NCBI GenBank assembly: GCA_030549495.1
Contig: JAUIRK010000894.1
Span: 1,054,001-1,118,000, forward strand
Direction: 5' to 3'
DNA length: 64,000 nucleotides
Source: Nectonema munidae
Taxonomy: Eukaryota > Nematomorpha > Nectonematoida > Nectonematidae
In this document: positions 1 through 12,600 of the stretch, one piece after another
Layout of the letters: each line of letters begins with the position of its first letter
Numbering within the stretch: position 1 is the stretch's first letter
The notes under the pieces: model-generated
What the model saw: only the letters and a program-made list of their open reading frames with translations
Told to the model about the DNA's origin: nothing
The model's database searches: none
Position numbers and translations under genes: made by a program

Positions 1-448
1 TAGGTTGAAGTTGATAAAATAAACCTGTCTCATCACAGTTATAAATAGTAGCTGGATCTAAACTTACCAACTTTTCCCTCAAACTTTGGCGTCCTACTTC
101 CATCAGAATTTCATCAACGACTCCACTCTCCCCATGTGCATAACGCCTACTTATCCCATGCCTTTTCTTAAATCTATCTAGCCATCCACGAGAGTATGAA
201 AAATTGATAATTTTCAAACTTTTACCAAAATCCTGGGCTTTTTCTAACATCATGTCCGATATACAAGCATTCTTCAACCTCATATTATTGAACCAAAGCA
301 TAAGAGCTTCTTTTAACTTGATATTTTTGGCTGAACGCCCTGAAGTTACATTACCTGAATTAACAATTAATTGGAAAAGACAGAAAGTCATATTTTTTTC
401 AATACTCTCTCCTATAGTTAGTTGTACTATATACCTTATCACTAAATT
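1..448 (-). CDS. pogo/Tigger-like (CENP-B/jerky type) transposase fragment
   Basis: This minus-strand frame is open and runs off the left edge. It contains a CENP-B-type DNA-binding segment (LKEALMLWFNNMR, then WLDRFKKRHGISRRYAHGES at about 115-185). It ends at the window edge with the first catalytic motif of the pogo DDE nuclease, IYNCDETGLFYQLQP, at about 3-47. Enzymes of this family cut and paste the element at TA sites. I see no stop codon in the visible part. No convincing ATG opens the frame: a TAA lies just upstream of 448, and the only visible in-frame ATG, near 390, does not look like a conserved N-terminus. An upstream exon or a decayed N-terminus is therefore likely. Confidence 0.72.
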
Positions 449-1413
449 TTATTAAAAAGTTTATACCTTTGTTTAAGTACGTGACACTTAGTCAATTTAC
501 TGAGAAAATAATTATAAATTTAAAACGTAATTTACTGAAATTTTTGAGCAATAATTTACTAAAACTTTAATTATGCAGTTTTTTAAAATAAATAAAATGT
601 CTAATTTTTTATCATCACTTTTTTTAAGTATTTCTATACCTATTCATGAAAATAATAATTAAAATTTAATTAAGAAATATGAATCAAAATCGCCTATATC
701 TTTGCCTCAGATAGTCAAAATATATGCGAATAATGATCAAATTATTGTTCAGTTGATCAGAGTGTTTTAATAATCGCTTGGTCCAAAAAGAACTCAGACT
801 TCATCTAATGATTTTAGTTAGAAAAAATTTTGAAATAGTTATCGTCTTTAGGAGATTTAAAATTCGTAGTTAATTTGTAATTAAAAACAAGTTTAAATGT
901 TGAAAAATAGCAATAAACTTATTGATTACTTGCAGGGTGCAGATGTTGAAATTTATATCAAGAGTATCTTTCAAGAGTTTTCGATCAATAACAAAATGAT
1001 TAATACAAGACAAGTGTCAAAGAGATTATGACTGGTGAATCATGACTCAAAAAATGTTTGCTTTTTCTATCAAAAAGAACATATGCGCAGTTATATTGCA
1101 TATGCGATATTTTTGTCCTCATCATCAAAAAAATCAAAAACTGTGTGCGCTATGTTCATAGATTTTGAGAGATGAGACAAACTCGATTATCTGTAGAGTT
1201 GGTTTTATCATTACCATTGCAGATAGTGACGGATTATCGAGAAAAAATTTATATTAGAGTTGTTCATTTTCACTAAAACTCAATGACGAAGGCGGATGTT
1301 GCGACAGACGGATATTCATAGTTAAATGAAACAGAAAATTTCCGTCCTCCAAAAAAGATGACCGATGTCGAGGGTGACGGAAAAACGGGGGGCGGATTTT
1401 CGAGGTCTGACTG
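1..1413 (-). mobile_element. pogo/Tigger-type DNA transposon, 5' part, cut by window edge
   Basis: The right end reads CTG at 1411-1413 followed by TA. On the minus strand the element therefore starts TA-CAGTCAGACCTCGAAAATC, a pogo-like terminus with a TA target site. The minus strand is open from about 448 down to 1 and encodes a CENP-B/Tigger-like transposase. Positions 449-1413 carry no clear coding sequence and would be the 5' flank or a decayed N-terminal helix-turn-helix region. The rest of the transposase and the other inverted repeat lie left of the window. The link between the ORF and the terminus is inferred from orientation and spacing. Confidence 0.62.
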
Positions 1414-1439
1414 TAGTACGTTAATTTAAAAAACTGTTT

Positions 1440-4180
1440 GTGAAAAAAAACAAAATTGAAAAAATTGATAAAATAAAAATGAACTAACTTTTATAATCAT
1501 TCCAAACAAGTTTTGTTTTATTCACTGTTCAAGAAATTTAACCTTAAGGAGTGGAGGGGACGTGCTGGTAAATAGGTTGAGAGATACTGATATATAGTGT
1601 TTGACATGCTTCTCAGCAGATGTCTCAAAATAGTCTTTTCTTCCCTTGTACCTTGCCTTTTCTAAGCAAGCATATATAATGATGCTGTTGTTGTTTGCCT
1701 CCACGATTTGCCATCTGGGTGTCGACAGATCGATGATAGCCGCATCATTTATCTTGTTTGCCAAGCTGTCCCCCACCTCACGAGCAATTGGCTGACTAAG
1801 ACTGGGTCGGTCCAGAGGTTAATAGGAGTGAGGGATGTGTGTACATGAGAACAGATGTTGAGTGTTGTGTCTCTTAGTGTTACATAGGGGGCATATTGGG
1901 CTGTGGTGTGTGTCAGGGCTAATTTTGTTCATGTATTCGCATAGTAGTGGCGATTTATTGGCTCTGAGTTGTGCTAATGCGTGGCGTGTTTGTGTGTTTA
2001 TTTCTGTTTCTTGTGAGCTAATTTGTGGGGGAGGTTTGTTGATTATGTTGTTTTTTTGTAGTGTGTTTAAATATTTTGTGACTGCTTGAGAGTGGATGAT
2101 TTGGTTTATGTGTGTTTGGTCTTGATTGGGAAACTTGTTTTCGCATGTGTGATACAGTATTGAGTGAGGGTAGGTAAACGCTGTGTTTTTGATGTCTCTG
2201 TGGGTTTTTGTTGCATGGTATAAGTGGTTTAAAGTGTGTGAAGTGTTGGCGGCTTTGGCCCTAATGTTAGACGTATGAATATTTATATGGGTTTTTAGTG
2301 GTAAGACTAGTGATTCTATATGTAGATGTTGTGTATTTGTGTCTTATGTGTGTCCAGTGGCTGTTCTTAAAGCTGTATTTTGAATTGTTTGGAGTTTGTT
2401 GTAGTTTGATTGAGTAAGTGTTGGTCCTCACATGATTGAACCATACTCAATGATTGGTCTTGTTATTGTTTTGTATGTATTTGTTATTGTTTCTTTATCT
2501 TTACCCCACTTTGTGGCAGATAGAGCTTTGATAACATTTAGTGTTTTGGTGGCTTTATGTCTAGTGATTTTTGTTTGTGTGTTGTAGATTGTTTAGGATC
2601 AAATGTTATGCCTAGTATTTTAGAGTGTGTGGTTGTTTATTTTGATATTGATGGGTGTGTTGTATTCTTTGTTAAACTGCGTGAAGAGTGTGGTTTGAGA
2701 TTTGGAAGTATTCAGAATTAATTTATTGTTGTTTATCCATGTATTAATATTAGTTATGTATTTTTGTAAGTCTTCTGTAGCTGTGTTTATATTTGGATGT
2801 GTCGAGGTTATTGTGATGTCATCTGCATAGGTTAACAAGTGAATGTGGGATTTAGTTGGTCTAGGAATGTCTGAAGTGTAAATGTTGAAGAGAATGGGTG
2901 ACCGTGTGCTTCCTTGTGGTACGCCTGAGTGAATATGTTTTTTCTTTGAGGTTTGATTGTTGAACTGTATGTAAGCTAGTCTGCCTCTGATATAATTTGA
3001 AATGTACTTAATGAAAGTTGGGTTAATATTTGTTTTGTGTATAAGCTTGTTGATTAATAGATGTATGTCTAATGTGTCAAAAGCTGCTGTGAGGTCGATT
3101 GATGCGATAATTGTACGGTGGAAAGGTCTCTTCTGATTAAATCCATTTACTATGATGTTGAGGTGTTGTAAAGCTGTAGATGTTGAGTGGTGTTTTTTGA
3201 ATCCATGTTGGTATGGGCAGTCTCGGATGTGTTGTTTTATGTAGTTGAGTTTTATTTTTTCGAGTGTTTTTGGAATGGGAGAGAGTAATGATATAGGGCG
3301 ATATGATTCGCCAATGTTTTTGTCTTTGTTGGGTTTGTTGATTGGAATAATGTGTATTACTTTCCATGTGTGTGGTATGGTATTTTTATTGATGGCTAAG
3401 TTAAATGTGTGTGTTAGAAGTGATATGCCTTGTGATCCAATGTGTTTCATGTGTAAGTTTGAGAAATTGTCTGGGCCAAGTGCTTTGCTATTGCTACTAT
3501 CTTGATGGCTTTTATGTGTCAGCAGTAGTGATTGTTATGTGTGTTGTTTATAGTTTATTGAGATTTTTGTCAATTAATCTATGGGATATGTTTGTTTGTT
3601 TGGGTGTAATGGATTTAAATTGTTTATTAAATGCTTCTGCAATGGTTTTGTTTGTAGCTTTGGTTTTCTTGCCGAATGTGATTTTCCTATTATTGTCTTT
3701 TTTTGTTTTGAAGATGTTTTATTGTGGACCAATATCTGTGCGGATGGGTTTTGTGAGACCAATTTTTATTGATATGTGTGTTCCAGATATGTTTGTTTGT
3801 GTTTAGATATTAGTTGTGAAATTTGTTTATTGAGAGATGATATTTGTGGATTTTGTAAGTACTGTTTTCGCAAAAAATCTCGTTTTTCAATTAGAGTTTG
3901 AATTTCTGTGAGAAGAGGGTTATGTTTAATGTGTGAATTAATATTGCCTTTTGCTATGTATAGATTATCGGCTTGTTTTATGTATTCAGTTAGAAGTTTA
4001 TTCAGTTGATGTACGTTGTAGTAATTGTTTGTAAAATTAAGTGTTTGTATTTTGGATTCTATATGTGCTTGATAAAATGCCCAATTTGCCTTGTTATAAT
4101 TGGTGAATGTTTTGAGTATTGGTTTAAATTTGGGTTGTTTGATGTTAATGGCAGTGATCATTTATTATCACTTTTTGTCA
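1440..4180 (-). mobile_element. Degenerate non-LTR retrotransposon (LINE), 5'-truncated
   Basis: On the minus strand, pieces of one LINE ORF2 run in order from about 4161 to 1749. First comes the endonuclease-RT linker (3766-4161), then the reverse transcriptase (2620-3450), then a C-terminal region ending ICSHVHTSLTPINLWTDPV and a stop at 1749-1751. The endonuclease domain is missing, so the copy is 5'-truncated, as is usual for LINEs. The reading frame is broken several times between 1.8-2.6 kb and 3.45-3.77 kb. The C-terminal LW-DP motif and the 'YTSDIP' variant of the RT suggest a Jockey/I-like group, but I cannot fix the clade. The 3' boundary at about 1440 is a guess: the T-rich strand ends near there. 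Confidence 0.8.
2620..3450 (-). pseudogene. LINE reverse transcriptase domain
   Basis: An open stretch of 276 residues carries the ordered RT motifs SYRPISLLSPIPKTLEKI, HGFKKHHSTSTAL, IASIDLTAAFDTLD, SGVPQGSTRSPILFN and the catalytic LLTYADDITI. The YADD box and the first aspartate of the palm are present. The domain is only part of a longer ORF2 that is broken on both sides, so it is a relic rather than a working gene. It belongs to the element at 1440-4180. Confidence 0.85.
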
Positions 4181-5525
4181 CTGTTTGATGCTGATCATCT
4201 TCATTATCACATTTTCTCCAGTTCATCAAATGTCACACAGTATGGTCTGCTGAATATTCTGTGAGTGCTTATACAATTTTCTAACAATTATGATAACTTC
4301 TACGTTGTCAGACATATGAGATCAATTCGAAAAGAGTGCAGTTAGTATTTAAATACACATGCAGTCGTCAGTCTTGTGATGGCTAAGTTTATCGCGGGTT
4401 ATAAAAGTTAAATTTAGGGGAGAGGGGAGGTTCACCCCACGCTATCTCTTCCTCCTTATGGATTGGCCTGTTCATATTACATAATCAATATTTAGCCAAA
4501 ATAAAACTTGATTGACCTATACAATGAGAGGATGGGGGAGATCGCCCCTCTAAATCCAGTACTGACTTTCACACACTCTGACCACCTTTTCAATGAAATT
4601 TGTGATGAGCATGAGGTAACTGTTATTTAGCTTCTTGCTTCATCATCCACCATCCGTCTCACGGCTCGTCCAAGTTTATGCTTAGTAAGTCAAAGAAAAA
4701 GACAACTCGTGATATAACTTTGATTCTGAAATCAATATAAATCGACCAGAGTGTTCATTTATATTTAATGATCCAGTTTTAGAATAAAATTAGTCTGTTT
4801 TTTAATACGCATTGTTTCTACGTTTTTTAAAATAGAAAAAAATATACAATGACAAAATATGTTCATTGTTGAATAATAACGCAAAAGGCCTTAGATTTGA
4901 ATGCCTATTTTTTGTAATTAACAAATGATCAAATGAATAGACATTAATTTATAGAATATTGCAGAAATCTAGCTTATACACTTCAAACATTTATTGAATA
5001 ACTGAGTGAAAACGAATAAAGATTTATATTAGATTTGATTTAGTTTCCGACGAGATGTTAAAAATCTGCTTATTTGGATAAACGGAAAAGAAAGACAAAA
5101 CTTCGTAATGCAAATAAAAAAGATTAGATTATTCCTAAACTCTTTGAGGACCAGTGTGACACGGACGTCTCAAAAAATGAAAATTACCTGCTTTAAATAT
5201 ACCATTTTTACTTGTAAATTATCTTTTTTAGTTCGAAATTGTCTTTTTTTTTAATTGTAAAATGTTTTTTAAGTTCTAAAATGTCTTTTTTATATTTTAA
5301 ACGCTCTTTCTGAAATACAAAATAAAATTGAAAAAAGACAATTTAGGACTTAAAAAGACGCTTTTCTTTGTTTTTCTAACATTTTCGTCTGTTTTTCTAA
5401 TTTAGAAAAATTCCACCGGCTTCGCTGATTTCTGTGTTAAAAATATTGATGATCACGCATTTGGGAGAAGAGAAATCGAAATCGCTGAACAAGGTTTTTT
5501 ATTTTTCCGTTTTTATTCACGATAT
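4181..5525. other. Non-coding AT-rich stretch
   Basis: I see no gene here. Around 5220-5345 T-rich tracts with AATTGTC are mirrored by AAAAAAGACAATTTAGGAC, giving a loose inverted repeat. The rest is low-complexity sequence without recognisable ends. Confidence 0.4.
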
Positions 5526-5526
5526 T

Positions 5527-6960
5527 TCATAAATGACATGAATTAAAAACATTTTGCTTATTTATATCTGGTATATGTTTTCCAGATTTTTGCATTATCA
5601 AATCGGATAAAAATGGTATTGAAAAATTCAAGAATAAAATTGTGTATTTGCACCAAAAATAATTAATATGAAAAACACTTTGAAAGTAAGATGAGTTTTT
5701 ATACCAAAAAAAAGATAAACAATCACATTTCCGGCAAAATTTTTCTAAACTCATTTTTTGCCTTATAAGATTGGTGAAAGAAAAACCTGGATTCAATTGT
5801 TAAGCGACAGCAAAACCGGTTCTTAAATTAACTATACCAGGTTTGATGAGAAATGTGAATAACGATCCATTATGAAAGCCATGACTTCACTCATCAAATT
5901 CTATTTTGAGTCCAGCAATGTAATCCTGGAGCTCTTCTACATTCATATCAAATTGAGTTGAATGATTTTTCACATTTGGAAAATACCTTTAAATTTTGGT
6001 TTTAATGTCTCTGGTAAAAATATCGAGTTTCATTGTTAATGCTTTGCAATAACTGAAAAGGTCAAGCATTGCTTGACCCTTTTCTTGTAATTTAAGACTG
6101 CGTTCATTCAAATGTATGCTTATGTCTGCCAGAAGCATCAATTTTAATAATCACTTTTCATCATTCAATTCAGCAAAATGTTTTTGTTTTTCATCAAGAA
6201 AAACTTTAATAGTTTCAAGACAAGATACAAATCTGGTCAAAACTTTACCTCGACTAAGCCAGCGAAAGCATAACAAAAGGTCTCCGTATTCACATTCAAC
6301 TTCTAGTAAAAGAGATTTGAATTCTTTGTGGACCAGTGAAGAATGAGAAACAAGATAGCTGACAATTTTGACAACCGTTGTCATCACTGAATTTAAATTT
6401 GAACAAAAGTTTTTAGCACACAAATTTTCCTGGTGTATACAATGAAAACTCAATAGTTTACGCCCCACATGATTTTCTAAGTTTTACAAATCCTCTCTTT
6501 TTGACGATCATTGAAGCATCACCATCAGTTGTCATACAACAATTTGTTCAAGTCAATATCATGTTTGGTAAAATAACTAATGAATGAAGTCAAAATATCT
6601 TCCTCTTTAGTTGTGTCATAAAGGGATACTACGCAACACAATTCTTTATTTGTCACATTTTCAGCCAAATCATTTATTCGATTGAGCTTGCAGAAATTGT
6701 AATTTCTCATATTCGAGAAAGTATAGTCTTTTTATTTGGCAAATCTCTAAATAAAACTTCATCACTCCTCAAAAAAGTTTCCTTGACGTATTCTCTATCT
6801 GTGAAAGGTTTACCTTTCCCAGCCAAACATTCAGCTATTTTTTAACTACATTCAATATACTTGTTCTTCACCTCAACTGCATTGCTTAATATGCCAGTTT
6901 GCTTCTTGAAACCAAAAATAGCTAAACTCTAAGTCCTCATCTAATAAATAGCAAAACTCA
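5527..6960 (-). mobile_element. Degenerate hAT transposase (GTF2IRD2/ZBED-like group)
   Basis: Minus-strand fragments read, in order, DREYVKETFL (near 6800), a segment with TNKELCCVVSLYDTT (6525-6710), and then FHCIHQENLCAKNF, ECEYGDLLL, RWLSRGKVLTRFVSCLETI and FLDEKQKHFAELNDEK (6151-6468). These are the usual RNase H-like core motifs of the hAT family found in GTF2IRD2, FAM200 and ZBED-like proteins. A weaker C-terminal part continues to about 5530. The frame is interrupted by several shifts and stops, so this is a dead copy. I could not place its inverted repeats with confidence. Confidence 0.75.
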
Positions 6961-8090
6961 GTGATTGAAGTTTTGATTAGACTGAATATTTTTAAAAAAA
7001 AATAGAAATAGTTACATGCACGAAAACTGTTTTTTATTATCTTATTGCTTTATAATTCACTATTTATCAATGAAATGCCGCAGAAAAAGATTTCAGAAGT
7101 GTATATCTTTTATTTGCTATTTGACCAGCTTGTTTCATTGGCTGCAGGAACAGCAATAATGTAAACAATTTTCCTGGTGAATAATATGTTCAACTTGAAC
7201 ACTCTTTGAAATAAGTATAATATATAGGATAACTGTATTTGAGATAACAGGAATTTTTCAGAGCATTTGTATATAAATTATCTTTGTTTGGACACTGAGA
7301 TAATGAGATGTTAGAGATATTCATATTTATTTTCTTTACTTTTTTATATTTGCAAAAAGACATGTTTTTTCAGACGTTTAAGCGTACTTTTGAATATTAT
7401 TGATATTTCGTCTTTGATTCCCAATTTTTTGAAGTGGATTGTGTTCGCTTACTTACATGTTACGTATAACTTCACCACCTCTTGCTATATCCTCTTTAAC
7501 TCATTTGATTCCTCTAAAAGTAGACAACATTTAGTATTTTAATACAAAAAAATTATTTCGATTTTTGTTTTCAAGAATTATGTTTTTAAAACAATATATG
7601 ATATTCAAAGTGAAAAAATAAATTTGCAATTAAATTGATAAGCTTTAAGCAAATTAGAAGAATTAATTATTTTATATATAATATTATTCTATATAATATT
7701 TCACTACCATCTTATAATCAATAGTAGAATATTAATATTTATTCACAAAGGACATTTGTTTTTCTGTCTCCATTAAAAATATCGAAAAGTTCTTAATCTC
7801 TAAGTGAAAAGCTTTTTACACACTGCATATTAGGTGAGCAAAAAAATAGTCAAGAATATCATGCAAGAGAATATGATATAAAATAAAGTAGGACTTCTAT
7901 TATCTGCTATTTTTACATGCTTGTCAATCCTGATGTTTCATTTTTCATTTTGTTTTTTTGTTTATGCCATAAAAACTTTCTCTTATTTAATGTTGGGATA
8001 TTGCTCTTTTTGGCTTACTCCGTGCATTCTTGCATCAGTATGTATAATAATTATGTTTTATAGCTTCAACTTTGCAGCTTCAAATGTAGG
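6961..8090. other. Non-coding AT-rich stretch
   Basis: No gene, repeat end or RNA could be supported here. Short open frames (for example 7921-8109) have AT-driven hydrophobic composition and no recognisable motif. Confidence 0.35.
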
Positions 8091-8091
8091 C

Positions 8092-8250
8092 GTGAGTAAG
8101 ATATTTTAGATGCGTGTGGTATTGTAAGGTCTTGGCTTCAAATCCAATATCAAGCTTTTTTCATGGTTCTTCATAAACCTCTCAATTGAATACCCAACGA
8201 TTCCGATACCTTTCTAAACTTCAGTGTTGTTAAAGACTTTAAGGGCATAT
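8092..8250 (+). repeat. tRNA-derived SINE, diverged
   Basis: The segment begins GCGTGAGTAAGATATTTTAG and continues with a box B-like GGCTTCAAATCC. It resembles the better preserved copies at 34887 and 44460, which also begin with CGTGAGTA. The downstream 8380-8850 stretch is unusually GC-rich for the window and carries GACCGGATGCCCTTTC, so the SINE or a partner repeat may extend that far. Confidence 0.45.
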
Positions 8251-8859
8251 AATCCACTTCTACATAAGATAGGACAGGCCAAATTCGTGGCTCTTTGCAT
8301 CAGAGTTATCTCACCAAACAGCTTTTAATTAACCCATTTCTCCAACGGCCATCTTTAAAATGCGCAAACATTTTCTGGATTTTCCTCTCACTCATCTCCT
8401 TTCATCATCCATTTTGCCTTTGAGGACTGGTTATTGTTCCCAAAGAGTCGGGGTCAACCAGTTTCCTGCAACAACTACGCCTAGTATTTGAGTTGTTGCA
8501 TAATGTTATAGTGGAGCGTGATTTTTATGACCGGATGCCCTTTCTAGCTCTAATCAGTATTTGTATTCAGGACTGGAAACCTTTAGCCTCTAAAAAATCA
8601 AGTACTAAACCCACAAAGCAATGGTAATTTGGAATCGGAGTTATTTTCTCCTAGAATAAGAGCCAACCAAGGCTATCGAGTTTGTTCTACCCGGAGCTAG
8701 TTTTAAACAACCCCGCCACGTGAAGCCAGATCTAAAGACTTACTGTTCAGAGGCTGTAAGAGACGCATGTGTCATATGAAGCATTTTATAAGAGAATGAA
8801 AGCTCAGCCTCATTCTCCACCTCGACATAGACAGCATTAGAGGTCAACACTCATCTCCT

Positions 8860-11800
8860 TTGTTATGTGAAAATTCATTCAAAAAGAAAAGCAAGTTTAT
8901 TTTGTTGTGTGAAATTTAAGTTTTAAATGATAAAATAAATACTGACATGAAGCTAGGCAATGAATAATGAAAGTATTATAAATTCCAATCTAATTATATT
9001 TAGAATATTGTAAAAAAAGGCCAATTTATTTAAATATTGAAGACGGTGACGTAACCATTAATTAAAACCATGGGACCACTCGATTGAAGACTGTTGTTTA
9101 GTTCAAAGAATGAATTTGACTACATTAAAAGAGTTTTCTCGTATGCTTTTTATGAAGTAAAATTTGTTATTTTAATTTTCTAACAAGTTGTTTCAACAAC
9201 GCATTAGAATGACGCCTTAAATAAAAATTTTCATTTTATCAAGTGTTGGTAGCCATTATTTCGCGTAGCTTTGAATTTAGGCAAAAATCCCAGTTTTAAC
9301 TAGAAATTAAACGATCATGCTCTGAAGTCTAATCAATTTCGCTAAATACCTTCTCCATGTAAACCTGCCAACTATTCGTTTTCCCTTCTCATTATTTGTG
9401 ATGCCGTTTCTTTAACTTAATTTAGCCAATTGAAAAAGCGAAATTGATTGGTGGAAAAGTGAGAAATAGGTTACTCTACCAAAAGAGATGGTTGAATTTT
9501 CAGCGAAATATTTAAATTTTTCATGAGCACTCATTTTAATTATAAGATAATGTAAGTAGTTTACCTTAATTGTTCTTTCTTATTGGGATTATCATCAAAT
9601 ATTCATGAATATATATATTTTATTGCGTTTGATGAAAATCACGTGTTTTTTAATACTCTTCTCTGACTTGTGACTTGATATGGTTGATATTTCGATACAA
9701 TTTTTAAGTATTTGTTTTCAAAGAGTATAAGATTCGCGCAAGCTACGAAACGCATATTTATACTAGAATAGTGATTTTAGAGAAGGCGTTATTTAACGTT
9801 ACTATATAACCTCTTGTGTGCTGATAACATACAACCTATCATTTGCTAATAAAAATACTATTATACCATATTCGAAAGGCACACATCAATATACTTTTGA
9901 AATTATACAAAAATATGAAGATATACTTTTTACACACAAGTGTACACCATATGTGTCAAATATTAACCGAATGTCCAAATTTTGGCCCTTCTTTTCAAAT
10001 TTTTTTAAATTTTACCTCAACCTCATTTTACAAATAGCATTGGGGTTTGTTCTGGGGAAATAACGTTGCGTAAATCCTGTTTAATACATCAATTTTCTAG
10101 TCTCTTTTTTACTTTAATTTTTTGAACCGGCTTTTTCGGATGTGACTTTTTCACGCAATCCTTCTGAACGCTCCATACACTGTTAATTGTTAAGGCAGGA
10201 AATGAGAATAAGGTCTCGTTCTTCATTAAATTGTCTCGTATAGGATCTGGTAGCAAATCTCTAGAGCTGCCTTTTCTTCGCGTAGTCTTTTTCAACTGAA
10301 CGATCTAGATGTGAAAAGCGAGTATAAGAAGTTTTAACGTGAAATCTCGGTTAGAACAAATACGTTAGCTCTTGAGAGCAGTTGTTCTAGACAGGGTTTC
10401 AAAGCCGGAAAAAATTGTCTGGCTCCGGCTTCGAAGCACAAATATTTTTGTGTCTGGCTCCGACTACTTCGTCTTTTTTTATTAATTTATAAAAAATTGA
10501 TTTTAGCTCCAATACCTATAAATATATGTCTAGAAAAACTAGATTTATATAACTACCTAATTATTTTATTATAAGCTTACATTTGATAGAGACTGCCCAG
10601 ATTTCCATTTTCTTATACCTTTATACTGGTCCTTTCCACCCAAAATATTTAAAAAAGTATTTAAATTTAATAATTTAGAAAATAGTTGTATTATTCCATT
10701 CGCGTTTTTATTGGACAATGGTTAACGTATTTTTTTTTAGATATTTTGTTGTATTTAATAAAAGTCGTGATTTTATTCAAATAATTTTGCTTATACGTTC
10801 TCGTCTCAAGAGGTAGACAAACTTTTTAGAAAAGGGCCGAATAGTATATTAAAATAAGCAATATATAGTTTTAAAGGAACAACTAATAAAATATTACTTT
10901 TATAAATGAAATTGGGAGAAATCTATAAAAGTTATTTTAGTTTTGTTTTCTTGATTTGAAAAAGGAGATTTCAAAGTGTATTGTATTACTAGGTTACTAG
11001 GGTATTAATATTTAAAAAACGGATTTTTTTTGCCTCAATTCTTATAATATATATATTATCTATGTATCACTGGATGAGTTTGGTAAAGGTTGATTAAACT
11101 CTTTTCCGACTTGAATTTTCAAGGCTAAACGTTCTCTTTCTTTTTCAATGTTATTTTACAAGCTGACACTTTTCATTTCTAGAGAGACTGATGTTACATT
11201 GGTCCTCAAAATCATAACATGAGCTAAGAGCACTATCTTTTTTGGTTGGTTGTAGATTTGATTTATACATGTATGCGCCTTCGGCTCTAGATGCTAAACT
11301 TTTAGTTTTCTCTACTTCCTATGTTTTAATAACGACCCTTGAATTGTAGTAACATTCCCCATATATTTTCCTATATTTTGTATTTGTGTCCTACTATCAA
11401 ATAATTTTGTAGTTCGCATATTATTAATCTGCACTCTTGCTCACTACTATGTTTATTTATCTCGATTACGCTGTTTTCATCTCTAATATAATTATTTGCG
11501 ATGCAAGCAAGCTAATATTCCTATGTCTACTACTACTATTCTTGCTTCGCGTGCGTCCTAGTTGCTTATTTTGGCAGGGATTCAAAATTTTAAAACATCT
11601 ATTGAATCGTATTCTTGGCTGTAGTTTGTATATAGAAATCTAGGTATTGCTTTACACGCTTTTCTACTTACGTACATCTCTTCTCTAATAAGCAGGCGTG
11701 TCTCTCTGAATTTTAAAGCATGGGTTTATTTGCTTTCTAAGTAGGGTTTCCCATTCAAACTTTCAATCTTAGTATGAAATCCTATATAATACACATTTCA

Positions 11801-12590
11801 ATTCGAATCTTAAGGATTACACGTATTAAACCTTTTTATGAAGAGAGTTGTAAGAAGCGAATCACAACACCATTTTCTTCGTTTATTTTGACAGTGAAGA
11901 ACAATTGTCGTACCTAGCATAAGTGACGCCCTTGGGGATATTAATTTGTCAATCCCTTGAAAGTACCAAAAAGGATTTCAAAACCACGAAATACAGGTAT
12001 ATGGATTCAAAATAAAGAGGACAATCTCTAGCAGCTATTAATGTTGTCTGGAAGTTTTTGAAACTCATCATTGGCGATTAAATTGTTGTCTTTTACTTCT
12101 AGGTTTCTCAAATATTTTTTTGTGAATTAAAATTTTATGTCTTCAAAGACAAAAATATGAAGAGAAATGATGTTTTAAAAATGGATTAGTAGAACTTTTT
12201 TTCATAGAAGCTTCCAATCCCACCATAACTGCAGGGATTTTATCAAGTCGAATTACCTTGTTTATAATTGTGATCGAATCACTACCTTCTATCCCAACAA
12301 AGAGCAAAAGCATTCATATATGATAGAGCGAGTAAAAGATAAAAACAAACTGATAATTCTTCATGTCTGGCATTATTTTAAAACTTTTATTTCTTTGAAA
12401 GTAAAATTATAGCTATCATGAGCTTGATAAATTAATGCCATTTTCCACAATTCCATGAATCAGTAGTTTCATTATGCCAGTGATAGGATAGTGACTTTAA
12501 ATTAAAAAATATATATAATACTTTCAGAAAATTTTCAAATAGTTATGGTTTTTGACAAAGTGAAGACCGTATGGAAAATGCTTGTATTAG
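8860..12590. other. Non-coding stretch with scattered repeat scraps
   Basis: I see no coding sequence. At 10390-10480 there is a small patch with CAGGGTTTCAAAGCCGG and repeated GGCTCCG/CTTCG words, similar in style to 20580-20665. It is probably the end of a decayed hAT-like element. The remainder is AT-rich and featureless. Confidence 0.35.
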
Positions 12591-12600
12591 AAGACCTATT

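Noticed and set aside
1522-1776. 84-residue minus-strand frame near the LINE 3' end
   Set aside because: It starts in a different frame from the LINE ORF, which ends at 1749-1751. It is probably chance within the 3' UTR.
3245-4188. Plus-strand frames of Val/Phe/Cys-rich composition
   Set aside because: They are the complement of the minus-strand LINE coding region, whose RT motifs are clear.
9818-10063. Short open frame with hydrophobic residues
   Set aside because: AT-driven composition, overlapping frames of equal quality, and no motif, splice signal or conservation visible.
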